A stretch of DNA of 37,876 bases, taken from contig JALOQY010000028.1 in the NCBI GenBank assembly GCA_025459285.1, positions 1 to 37,876 of the forward strand, given 5' to 3'. This document shows positions 1-7,655 of the stretch, piece by piece (position 1 is the stretch's first letter; each line of letters opens with the position of its first letter). Made by a program: the position numbers and the translations under genes. This DNA comes from Planctomycetota bacterium (GTDB lineage: Bacteria > Planctomycetota > JAJSAM01). A model generated the notes under the pieces. The model did not search any database and was not told the DNA's origin. It worked only from the letters and a program-made list of their open reading frames with translations.

Positions 1-2
1 CG

Positions 3-98
3 CTGGGGCAGGTAGCCCGCGAAATCCGAGAAACTAGCAGCCTGTCGGGGCCAAGGACGATCTCTGCGGCGCGACCCTTTACCCCGACAGGCTGCTAG
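3..98. repeat. Palindromic dispersed repeat, copy 1
   Basis: A perfect 17-base inverted repeat occupies 34-50 and 82-98 (arm CTAGCAGCCTGTCGGGG) around a 31-base spacer. Positions 41-98 match 28407-28464 at 52 of 58 bases, and weaker similarity extends left to about position 3. The arm resembles the terminal repeats of an insertion sequence, and the second copy lies beside an IS1182-like transposase remnant. I read this as a MITE-like solo end or internally deleted element; that origin is inference. A related tail (GCGGCGACGGGCTGCC) follows at 108-124. Confidence 0.75.
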
Positions 99-144
99 CG
101 CGGAGGCTTGCGGCGACGGGCTGCCTGGTCGATCAGTTCAGTCC

Positions 145-246
145 TCAGACCTCGACCACCGCACGGCCTTCGCCCCGGTGCGCGGTGCGGTAGGCGAAGT
201 CGATGGAGCGGATCCGCCGGTCCCCGCCCGGCAGGTCGATCACCCT
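145..246 (-). pseudogene. C-terminal fragment of an unidentified protein
   Basis: Read on the minus strand, the last 33 codons before the stop at 145-147 give a coherent protein end, with the motif IDLPGGDRRIRSIDFAYRT followed by a short basic turn and a final VVEV. It looks like the last beta-strands of a beta-sandwich domain. No start codon or coherent upstream sequence exists in this frame, because the DNA further upstream encodes the tail of the helicase in another frame. The fragment overlaps the helicase stop by 7 bases. I take it as the leftover end of a gene deleted when the helicase 3' end was rearranged. The family is not identified. Confidence 0.45.
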
Positions 247-2672
247 CGACGCCGCGCCGCTCGGCCCGGCATGCCGGAAGCAGTATCTCCCGGAGGATCG
301 AGACACGCAAGCGGCTGCGCCATGGTCGGCCCGGAGCGCGAGGGGAGCTCCGACCTGCCGGCCAGCAGGCCGAGCAGGGCGGCGGCGGCGAGCTTGTCGG
401 GGATGCGGCCGGGGGCGGAGAGGTCGAGGCTCGCGGCGGCGGGCGTCTCGCGCGCCCCCACGCAGGAAGGGCAGCCCGCGACGCAACCACAGCCCTCGAT
501 CACCGTCCGGGCCGCCTCGAGAAGCGCCGGGAACCGGTCCAGCGCCGCGCGGGCGTAACCCATGCCGCCGGGGAACCGGTCGAAGAGGAACAGCGCGTCG
601 CGTCCGGTCTGCGAGGCGTCCACCGAGGCGCCCACGTCGTCCGGGTCGCAGAGGAGGAAGACGGGGGTCAGCTCCACGAGGAGGTTGGCGAGGCCGGCGA
701 GCGCTTCGCTCGCGAGGAGTCCTTCAGCGGCCAGGTCGGCGGTGACCTCCGGCGACGGCACGAACCACAGGGAGACCGTTTCCAGCCGGATCGGCGGCAG
801 CGCGAGGTCCTCGTACCCGACGCTCTCCCGCGACGCGAAGCGGACCTTCTTGTACATCGGGATCGAGGTGGTCACCGTGACCTCCCCGAAGGAAAGGGTC
901 CCACCCATCACCGGCCGCTCTTCCTCCCGCGTGTCGACGCGGATCGCGTCCGCCCGCACCGCCTGGGTGAAGAAATCGAGTTCGCGCCGGACGACGCGGG
1001 CGATCCGCTGGTCGAGGTCGAGGCCCCGGACGAACCACGTCTCGCCGCCGTGGAGGTAGACGGCGTGATCGTGGAGCTGCGTGAGGGCGGACAGCTCGTC
1101 CATGGTGCCGATGACCCGGCCGGCCTCGACATCCTCGATCGTGAAGACCGGGCCGGCGATGTTCCGCAGGGAGACGTCCGCGGCGGGGTACCGCGTGTCT
1201 GTGTAGTAGAAGACGTCGTCGATCCGGCGGACCCGTCCCTCCTCCTCCACGGCCTCGAGGACCGCGGGCGCGAACGGACCGAACTCGCCGGCGCGCGCCA
1301 GGGGGAGGGGCATTTCATGGGCCGCGCAGCGGAGATGGCCCACGGTGACGTGGGGGTTGTCGGGGTCGGTCACGGCGCGCTCGGGGCCGCGCGCGAGGAG
1401 CCACTCGGGGTCGGCGGCGATGAACTGGTCCACCGGGGTGTTGCGGGAGATGAGGATGACGAGGGAAGAGTCGAGGCCTCGACCGGCCCGTCCGGCCTGC
1501 TGCCAGAAGCTGGCCACCGTGCCGGGGTAGCCGAGGAGGATCGCCGCGTCGAGGCTGCCGATGTCGATGCCGAGTTCGAGGGCGTTCGTGCTGGCCACGC
1601 CGAGGATCTCCCGGGAAGCGAGCCCCCGCTCGATGGCACGGCGCTCTTCCGGGAGGTAGCCGCCCCGGTAGGCACACACGCGCTCCGCGAGGCGCCGGGA
1701 GATCCCCGAGAGCCGGTCGCGGGCGCCGCGATGGAGCAGCTCCGCCATGAGCCGCGTGCGGGTGAAGGCGATCGTCTGGACGCCCTCGCGAACGAGGGTC
1801 GTGAAGAGGTCGATCGCCTCCGAGAGCGCGCTGCGGCGATCGCCGCCGGCGGCACCCCCCTCGGAGGGCGCGAGGGGCGGGGGGTTCAGGACGACGAGCG
1901 TGCGGGGGCCACGCGGGGAGCCGTCGGCGGTCACCGGGACCATCTCGGTCCCCGTCACCCGCGAGGCGTGCTCGGCGGGGTTCGCGATCGTGGCGGAGGA
2001 GGCGACGAAGACCGGGGCCGCACCGTGGTGGGCGCAGAGCCGCCGGAGGCGCCGGATCACGTTCGCCACGTGGGAGCCGAAGACGCCGCGGTAGGCGTGG
2101 ACCTCGTCGAGGACGACGTACCGGAGATGCGAGAGGAACCGCGCGAAGCGCGCGTGATTCGGGAGGATCCCGGCGTGGAGCATGTCGGGATTGGTCAGGA
2201 TCAGGTTCGCGGAATCCCGGAGCCGGCGGCGCAGTTCGGGAGGCGTGTCGCCGTCGTAGGCGCCGGCGAGGAAGTCGAGGCCTCCCGCGGCGCGCAACTC
2301 CTCGATCCCGCGGAGCTGGTCCTGGGCGAGCGCCTTGGTGGGGTAGAGCGCGAGAGCGGTGGCGAGCGGGTCCTCCCCGATCGCCTCGAGGATCGGCAGG
2401 AGGTAGCAGAGCGACTTGCCGCTGGCGGTCCCGGTGACGACGACGACGTCCTCGCCGGCCCGGATCCGGTCCACGGCGTCGGCCTGGTGGGTGAAGAGGC
2501 CCTGGACGCCGCGGGTGGACAGCGCCGCCCGGATCGGCGGGGGAATCGGCCGGACCGGGTCGGCGAAGGCCGGCGGGCGCGGCGGCAACCGGCGCACGGT
2601 CACCGTCCGCCCGGCGCCGCGCCGCCCGCCGGCGATCAGGGACACGAAGCTCTCGGGGTCGAAGCCGTCCAT
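240..2672 (-). CDS. DEAD/DEAH-box helicase with C-terminal DUF1998/MZB zinc domain (MrfA/YprA-like)
   Basis: This 810-residue superfamily 2 helicase has a Walker A GTASGKS at residues 81-87, a DEVH box at 189-192, a SAT motif (SSATIANP) and motifs V/VI ending in QQAGRAGR. Its C-terminal cysteine cluster, CGCVAGCPSC from about residue 728, is the four-cysteine site of the DUF1998/MZB domain. This layout matches Bacillus MrfA (YprA), a 3'-5' helicase in nucleotide-excision-independent repair of mitomycin-type crosslinks, and the Hrq1 group. The ATG has a strong AGGAGG seven bases upstream. The MrfB-type nuclease partner is not in view. The last ~35 residues after the usual helical end look non-native and run into a foreign gene fragment, so the 3' end is probably rearranged, although the zinc site is complete. 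It lies 67 bases downstream of the kinase gene on the same strand and may be co-transcribed. Confidence 0.88.
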   Translation of the reverse strand: MDGFDPESFVSLIAGGRRGAGRTVTVRRLPPRPPAFADPVRPIPPPIRAALSTRGVQGLFTHQADAVDRIRAGEDVVVVTGTASGKSLCYLLPILEAIGEDPLATALALYPTKALAQDQLRGIEELRAAGGLDFLAGAYDGDTPPELRRRLRDSANLILTNPDMLHAGILPNHARFARFLSHLRYVVLDEVHAYRGVFGSHVANVIRRLRRLCAHHGAAPVFVASSATIANPAEHASRVTGTEMVPVTADGSPRGPRTLVVLNPPPLAPSEGGAAGGDRRSALSEAIDLFTTLVREGVQTIAFTRTRLMAELLHRGARDRLSGISRRLAERVCAYRGGYLPEERRAIERGLASREILGVASTNALELGIDIGSLDAAILLGYPGTVASFWQQAGRAGRGLDSSLVILISRNTPVDQFIAADPEWLLARGPERAVTDPDNPHVTVGHLRCAAHEMPLPLARAGEFGPFAPAVLEAVEEEGRVRRIDDVFYYTDTRYPAADVSLRNIAGPVFTIEDVEAGRVIGTMDELSALTQLHDHAVYLHGGETWFVRGLDLDQRIARVVRRELDFFTQAVRADAIRVDTREEERPVMGGTLSFGEVTVTTSIPMYKKVRFASRESVGYEDLALPPIRLETVSLWFVPSPEVTADLAAEGLLASEALAGLANLLVELTPVFLLCDPDDVGASVDASQTGRDALFLFDRFPGGMGYARAALDRFPALLEAARTVIEGCGCVAGCPSCVGARETPAAASLDLSAPGRIPDKLAAAALLGLLAGRSELPSRSGPTMAQPLACLDPPGDTASGMPGRAARRRG

Positions 2673-2739
2673 GGCGATCCTCCTCGCCGGAGAGCGTAGC
2701 CCGACCCGGTGACACCGTCCGGCCCCGGCCGCCCGTCGA

Positions 2740-5700
2740 TCAGCCGGCCGCGACCCTCCTGTGGAGCGGGAGCCGGGAGACCAGGGCCTCCCGGTGTTCG
2801 GGCGGCGCGAGGTCGCGGAGAAGCTCGAGGAGCCGCTTCGCCTCCGCGAGGTGGCCGCCGTCCCCGGTGGCCCGCCACAGGTCGAAATGAAACCGCAGGC
2901 GGTCCGCCACCGAGAAGCGCGGCTCCGCGGCGGGAAGGGCGGCGAGGGCCTCCGCGGGGTCCGCCTCGCCCAGCGCGGCCAGCCCGGCGAGGGCGTGGGC
3001 GATCAGGTCCGCCGAGTCGACGCGACGCGCCGAAAGAAGGGCCTCCCGGAGGCACGCGACGGCGGCCGGAATGTCGCCGGATTCCGCGCGATAGTCGGAG
3101 AGCAGGACGAGCGTCGCCGCCACCCCTTCGGCCTGGTCCATCCGCCGGCGCAGCGCCAGACACTCCTCGGCCGCCTCGACCGCCCGTACGAGGTCTCCCT
3201 GTGCCGCGGCGACCTCCGAGGCGAGCAGCAGCGCATGCCCTTCGGCGTACCCCGAGCCGCTCTCGCGGCTCAGGGCCAGGCACTCCTCGACGTCCCGCGC
3301 GGCGCCCTCGAGGTCCCCGAGATCGAGTCGGATGCGCGCCACGTTGAGCAGGGCGACGGTCTCGCCCAGGCACTCGCCGATCTCGCGGTAGATCGAGAGG
3401 GAACGGAGGAACCCGGCGAGGGCGTCGCCGGAGCGGCCGCCGTGATGATCGATGTGGGCGAGGTTGCCGAGGGCCGCCGCCTCGATCCGCTTCTCGCCCC
3501 GCCCCTGAGCCAGTTCGAGCCGCCGGACCAGCAGCTCGTGCGCCTGGTCGAAGCGGGCGAGGTTCTTCAGCACGACGGCCAGGTTGACGGTGGCCGCCGC
3601 TTCCAGCTCCGCGTCGCCCCTCTCCCGCGCGAGGCGAAGACACGCCTCGTAGTGATCGCAGGCCTCCGGCCGGTCGCCCGCAAGACTCGCGGCGTTGCCG
3701 AGGTTCATGAGGACGAGACCCTCCTCCTCCCGGTTCCCGAGGCGGCGCGCCGTGGACAGCGCGATCACCAGCACCTCGCGGGCCTCGGCATAGGCCGAGC
3801 GGCTGAAGAGGATCATGCCGAGCACCCGGCGGGCCCGGCAGAGGAGCGCCTCGTCCCCGGCCTCACCCGCGAGCGCGATGGCCTCGTCGACCGCCGTGCG
3901 CGCCTCCTCGGTCCGCCCGATGCTGTCGAGGCGCTGCGCTCTCCGGACGAGCACTTCCGCCCGTTCCCGGGAGGCGAGGAGCCCCGGGGCCTCGAGGGCC
4001 GCCGCGGAGAGGCGGAGGCACGCGTCATTCCGGAAGTCCTTCGCGAGCCGATCGAGAGCGGGCAGGAGGTGCGGCAGTGCCGCCTCCGGCCGCGTCCCCC
4101 GCAGGTGGTGCGTGGCGAGAAGGACCGCCGCCTCATCGCCCGGACCCTCCGCGCCGCCGGCGCGGGCGGTGATCGCCTCGGCGAGCAGCGTGTGGTACTC
4201 CTTCCGCAGGGCCGGCGGAAGCCGCTCGTAGAGGACTTCCTGGATCTGGTGGTGGTCGAACCGGTACCGGTCTCCGCATGCCCGCACGAGGCCGTGCCGG
4301 CGCTCCACTTCCGCGAGGTCCTGCAGCACGGCGACCCTCCGCCGCGTCAGGATCCGCGCGAGCAGCTCCGGGTCGAACTCGAACCCCTCCACGGCGCCGG
4401 CGTCGAGGAGCGCCCGCTCGTCGCGGGAGAGTCCCCCGAGACGCGCCTCCACGAGATCGCGGATGGCCGAGGGCACCTCGATGTCGGTGACAAGACGGGT
4501 CTCGACCCAGGTGCCGTCCGGCCTCTCCTTCAGGAACTGGCCCTCCTTGAGACCGCGGATCATTTCGAAGACGAAGAAGGGGACCCCGTCGGACTTCCAG
4601 GCGATCTTGCCCCCGAGGCGCTCGGCGAGCGACGGGCTGCGGAAGGCGTCGCGCAGGAGTTCCACGACCTCCCGCGGCGAGAGGCGGCCGAGGGAGAGGC
4701 GGAGGAAGCCCGGAAGCCGCGAGAGCGCCAGCAGTTCGCTCTCCGTAAGCCCCGGCCGCGAGGTCAGCAGGACGAGCGCGCGGCAGCCCCGGGCGGCACG
4801 GGCCATCGAAACCGCGACGCGGCGCCGCTCCGGCTCGGCGAAGTGCAGGTCCTCCACGACCCACACGAGGGGCCGGTCGGCGGCGAGCCCCTTCACGAGC
4901 ATCGAAAAGGCCGCATGGTGGCCGTCGGAAGAGAGCGCCTCCGAACCCGGCGGCGGGCTTTCGCCCCGGAGCATCGCGGCGAAGGCCGGGACGAGCCGCG
5001 GCGCATCGCCGAGGTGCGGGGCGAGCGCCTCGGCAAGACGGACGGAACCGAAGTGCGCGATGAGCGCCTCGGAGAGCCCGCCCAGACCGCCGGCGGGAGG
5101 GTAGGAGCCATAGAGCACGCGGGCGCCGGATCCCTCGATCTCGCGCAGGAACGCGTCGAGCAGGCGGCTCTTGCCGATGCCCGCCTCGCCCGTGAGGAGC
5201 ACCGCCCGCCCCTCGCCCGCCTCCGCCTGTCTCCATGTCTCCCGCAGAACGGCAAGCTCGGTCGCCCTTCCGTGGAGCTCCGTCTCGCGGCGGACCGGGA
5301 CCCTCGTCGCCCGCGCCTCGCGACCGGCCCGCCGGCGCTCGTCCCACCAGTCCGACGTCTCGCCCGCCGCGAGCACCGCGCGGACCTCCGCCGCGGGGCC
5401 GAGCCGCCGTGCGGGGTCCTTCGCGAGAAGGGCCATGGTCAGCTCGGAGAGGAAGGGGGAGATCTCGGGGACCCGGTCGGCGGGCGGTGGCGGCTCGTGG
5501 CTGGCGTGGTTGTGCATGGCCGAGAGCGGGGAATCGGCGCGGAAGGGGTTCACCCCGGTCAGCAGTTCGTAGAGGAGCACGCCGAGGCCGTAGAGGTCGG
5601 CTTCGGGACCGACGGGGGACGAGCCGAATTGCTCCGGCGCGGCGTAGGCGAGGGAACCGGCGAACTGCCCGTCCCGGGTCAGTTCCACCGTGGCCTCCAC

Positions 5701-6198
5701 GAGCCGCGCGATGCCGAGGTCCATCACCCGCACCCGGTTCTCCCGCGTGATGAGGACGTTCTCGGGCTTCAGGTCCCGGTGCACGATGCCCGCCGCGTGG
5801 ATCGCCTGAAGGGCGGCCGCCACCTGGCGGGCGATCTCCCGCACCAGTGCCTCGGGGACCGTGCCGAGGTCAGAGAGCAGCTGGCGCAGCGTCTCCCCCT
5901 CCACGTATTCCGTGACGAGGAAGTGCGCCATCCCGGACTCCGTCTCCACGGCGTCGGCGTCGAGGGTCCGCACGACGTTCTCGTGGACGACCTGCCGGCC
6001 GGCCTCGAACTCGCGGAGGAACCGCTTGAAGAAACCGGGGCGCCCGAGGAGGTGGGGGTGGAAGACCTTCAGGGCGACGCGGTCCCCCGCAACGAGCCCG
6101 GCGGTCGCCTCCACGGCCTCCGCGAGCCAGACGGTCCCCATGCCGCCCGCCCCGAGGCGGGAGAGGACGCGGTAGGATCCGAGGGTCCGGTCTTCCAT
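2740..6198 (-). CDS. Ser/Thr protein kinase fused to AAA-type ATPase and TPR repeats
   Basis: This 1152-residue protein starts with a Hanks-type kinase: glycine loop GAGGMGTVW at 16-24, catalytic-pocket lysine in VALKV (residue 44), HRDLKPEN at 140-147, DLG in place of DFG at 160-162, and APEQ near 187. A signalling-type ATPase domain follows, with Walker A GEAGIGKS at 337-344 and a Walker B-like WVVEDLHF. From about residue 700 to the end are TPR-like helical repeats rich in A, L, E and R. There is no membrane helix, so it should be cytoplasmic. Kinase-AAA-TPR proteins of this build act as signal integrators, with TPRs as the protein-binding part; the target is unknown. The DLG variant is common among bacterial kinases and does not imply inactivity. 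The ATG has no clear Shine-Dalgarno, so translation may be weak or leaderless. The helicase gene follows 67 bases downstream. Confidence 0.92.
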   Translation of the reverse strand: MEDRTLGSYRVLSRLGAGGMGTVWLAEAVEATAGLVAGDRVALKVFHPHLLGRPGFFKRFLREFEAGRQVVHENVVRTLDADAVETESGMAHFLVTEYVEGETLRQLLSDLGTVPEALVREIARQVAAALQAIHAAGIVHRDLKPENVLITRENRVRVMDLGIARLVEATVELTRDGQFAGSLAYAAPEQFGSSPVGPEADLYGLGVLLYELLTGVNPFRADSPLSAMHNHASHEPPPPADRVPEISPFLSELTMALLAKDPARRLGPAAEVRAVLAAGETSDWWDERRRAGREARATRVPVRRETELHGRATELAVLRETWRQAEAGEGRAVLLTGEAGIGKSRLLDAFLREIEGSGARVLYGSYPPAGGLGGLSEALIAHFGSVRLAEALAPHLGDAPRLVPAFAAMLRGESPPPGSEALSSDGHHAAFSMLVKGLAADRPLVWVVEDLHFAEPERRRVAVSMARAARGCRALVLLTSRPGLTESELLALSRLPGFLRLSLGRLSPREVVELLRDAFRSPSLAERLGGKIAWKSDGVPFFVFEMIRGLKEGQFLKERPDGTWVETRLVTDIEVPSAIRDLVEARLGGLSRDERALLDAGAVEGFEFDPELLARILTRRRVAVLQDLAEVERRHGLVRACGDRYRFDHHQIQEVLYERLPPALRKEYHTLLAEAITARAGGAEGPGDEAAVLLATHHLRGTRPEAALPHLLPALDRLAKDFRNDACLRLSAAALEAPGLLASRERAEVLVRRAQRLDSIGRTEEARTAVDEAIALAGEAGDEALLCRARRVLGMILFSRSAYAEAREVLVIALSTARRLGNREEEGLVLMNLGNAASLAGDRPEACDHYEACLRLARERGDAELEAAATVNLAVVLKNLARFDQAHELLVRRLELAQGRGEKRIEAAALGNLAHIDHHGGRSGDALAGFLRSLSIYREIGECLGETVALLNVARIRLDLGDLEGAARDVEECLALSRESGSGYAEGHALLLASEVAAAQGDLVRAVEAAEECLALRRRMDQAEGVAATLVLLSDYRAESGDIPAAVACLREALLSARRVDSADLIAHALAGLAALGEADPAEALAALPAAEPRFSVADRLRFHFDLWRATGDGGHLAEAKRLLELLRDLAPPEHREALVSRLPLHRRVAAG

Positions 6199-6530
6199 CC
6201 GCGACAGTCAACCGCCCCCGCCCGCCGACCGCAAGAAGCTCGTCCGGGCGGGCGCAGGGGGGGGGCCGGGCCATGGTCCGGGAGGGGCCGGGATCGGATC
6301 CTCTTCCGTCGCGGCCGCCCCCGCATCGGATGCGCCGGCCCGGTTTCCGGCTTCGCCCCGTCGGGACCCGCGGACCCAGCCTCGCCTCAACCCGTTACTT
6401 TCAATGGAGATAGGAGCCTTTTACCGGAATCCCGGACCACGGCACGAGCCATGCGATTGACTCTTCCGTGCCTGGCATGCGCCGGGCCGGGGACCGGGGG
6501 GGACCGATGACCAGAAGGGAAGCGAGCAAC
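6199..6530. other. Divergent intergenic region between kinase and small-gene cassette
   Basis: About 330 bases with no gene that I can support. The right half has an AT-richer patch near 6393-6425 and a short inverted repeat (GGCACG/CGTGCC) near 6440-6475, which could hold promoter elements for the plus-strand cassette. I could not find a convincing -35/-10 pair. Confidence 0.4.
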
Positions 6531-6650
6531 ATGGCGAAGAAAAGTCGGGGGGGCCGGATGACGGCCGCCAAGAAACGCGCCGAGAAGACGCCCGGGGGAA
6601 AGGGTCCGGTCAAGGACCGTCCGGCCGGCAAGCACATCATGAAGACGTAG
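6531..6650 (+). CDS. Small lysine/arginine-rich peptide (39 aa), unknown function
   Basis: A 39-residue strongly basic peptide beginning MAKKSRGGRMTAAKKR and ending KDRPAGKHIMKT. It has no membrane segment and no cysteine. Its composition suggests nucleic-acid or ribosome binding, but I do not recognise the family. The chosen ATG follows a purine-rich AGAAGGGAAG; an in-frame ATG at 6507 would add eight residues. It is the first of four small plus-strand genes (basic peptide, DUF3309, DUF3185, entericidin-like), each with its own spacing of about 90-160 bases, and is divergent from the kinase gene. The neighbouring stress-type membrane peptides suggest a shared stress response; this is inference. 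Confidence 0.55.
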   Translation: MAKKSRGGRMTAAKKRAEKTPGGKGPVKDRPAGKHIMKT

Positions 6651-6760
6651 GGATCGTCGGGCGTCGGAACGGGCGGCCGCGCGTCGAACCTCGACGGTGC
6701 GGCCAGTCCGGAGTCCGGGCGGTCCGCCCGGTCCCGCCGACACCCTGAAAGGAGTGCACC

Positions 6761-6925
6761 ATGGGCCTGATCCTGCTCATCGTCCTGGTTGTCCTGCTGC
6801 TCGTCGGTCTGCCCCGCTGGTCCTACAATCGCTCGTGGGGTTATGGCCCGAGCGGTGTCGTCGGGGTGCTTCTCGTGGTCCTTGTCGTGCTGCTGATCTT
6901 CAACGTGATTCCGCATCGCCTGTAG
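6761..6925 (+). CDS. DUF3309 family small membrane protein
   Basis: A 54-residue hydrophobic protein with the DUF3309 layout: an N-terminal membrane helix (MGLILLIVLVVLLLVG), a short loop with the family signature LPRWSYNRSWGYGPSGVVG, and a second helix ending in PHRL. The start is preceded by GAAAGGAG with seven bases of spacing. DUF3309 proteins are widespread tiny inner-membrane proteins, mostly in Proteobacteria, often near other general-stress genes; no biochemical role is established. It lies between a basic peptide gene and a DUF3185 gene on the same strand, in a cassette that looks like an acquired envelope-stress set. The fold and family call is firm; the function is not known. Confidence 0.88.
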   Translation: MGLILLIVLVVLLLVGLPRWSYNRSWGYGPSGVVGVLLVVLVVLLIFNVIPHRL

Positions 6926-7013
6926 ATGTCGGGAGCATCCGCGGCGGCTCCGTCAGCGCGCCCCGGGATCGTGCAGCATCCTTCCATCGGACCTTCAATT
7001 CCACGGGTGGAAC

Positions 7014-7226
7014 ATGAGTCCTCAACGCATTGGCGGAATCGCCATCCTCCTGCTCGGAGTGATCCTGCTCATCATCGGAATCAACGCCTCGGATTCGGTC
7101 TCGGACCGGTGGAGCAACTTCTTCTCCGGCCACTTCACCGACTCCACCATGTGGTACATCGTCGGGGGCATCGCGGTGGCATTGGTGGGCCTGGTGACCT
7201 TCTCGTTGACGCTGCGGAGAGCGTGA
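7014..7226 (+). CDS. DUF3185 family small membrane protein
   Basis: A 70-residue protein with two membrane helices: residues about 6-24 (GGIAILLLGVILLIIGI) and about 46-65. Between them is the family signature NASDSVSDRWSNFFSG followed by TDSTMWYIVGG, typical of DUF3185. The start codon follows GGTGGAAC, a weak ribosome site. Members are small inner-membrane proteins of unknown activity found with other small stress-linked genes. Here it sits 88 bases after the DUF3309 gene and 161 bases before the entericidin-like gene, all on the plus strand. The spacing is loose for a single operon, so each gene may have its own signals. Confidence 0.87.
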   Translation: MSPQRIGGIAILLLGVILLIIGINASDSVSDRWSNFFSGHFTDSTMWYIVGGIAVALVGLVTFSLTLRRA

Positions 7227-7387
7227 GCCGCGCCATGGCGCGATCGTGATGGGCCGGGCTCGACTGCGGTCTGCCGCCCCTCGCGGCGGCCGGCGGCCCG
7301 GCAGAAGTCCAACTCGTCAACCAGGCCGCTCGCCCGGAACCGGTTTCCGGGCGGTCGCGGCCATGATCGAAGTCAAGGAGTCGAACC

Positions 7388-7525
7388 ATGCGTAAGCGAA
7401 TCGTCGTTTTCACGGTCACGCTGCTCGTGCTGGTGGTGGGCCTGATGTCCCTGTCCGGCTGCAACACCTGGCGGGGCGCCGGCAAGGATGTCGAGAACAC
7501 CGGCGACGCCATGCAGGGCAAGTGA
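7388..7525 (+). CDS. Entericidin A/B-like small lipoprotein
   Basis: A 45-residue lipoprotein precursor. A basic N-terminus (MRKR) and hydrophobic stretch lead to a lipobox LSGC, with cysteine near residue 25. The mature part, NTWRGAGKDVENTGDAMQGK, is the standard entericidin pattern (NTxxGxGxDxxxxGxAI). A good AAGGAG lies seven bases before the ATG. In enterics EcnB is a sigma-S-controlled, membrane-active toxin lipoprotein and EcnA its antidote; many bacteria carry one such gene without the partner, and only one copy is seen here. It closes the four-gene plus-strand cassette and is convergent with the large secreted-protein gene on its right. Confidence 0.85.
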   Translation: MRKRIVVFTVTLLVLVVGLMSLSGCNTWRGAGKDVENTGDAMQGK

Positions 7526-7655
7526 TCGCCTTCTCCCGCGGTTGAGCTGAGCGGCCTGCACCTCGAACCCCCCGCGCCGACGCGTACCCGCGGCGGTGCG
7601 CCGGCCCAGCGGGGCCCCGTGACATCTGGTCATGGGCCGATGGCGGCCAAATGGC

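Noticed and set aside
108-2699. Long open frame on the plus strand opposite the helicase
   Set aside because: Arginine/proline/glycine-rich translation typical of antisense frames in high-GC DNA; the minus-strand frame has all helicase motifs.
2761-6510. Very long plus-strand open frame opposite the kinase gene
   Set aside because: No recognisable domains and biased composition; the minus-strand frame encodes a complete kinase-AAA-TPR protein.
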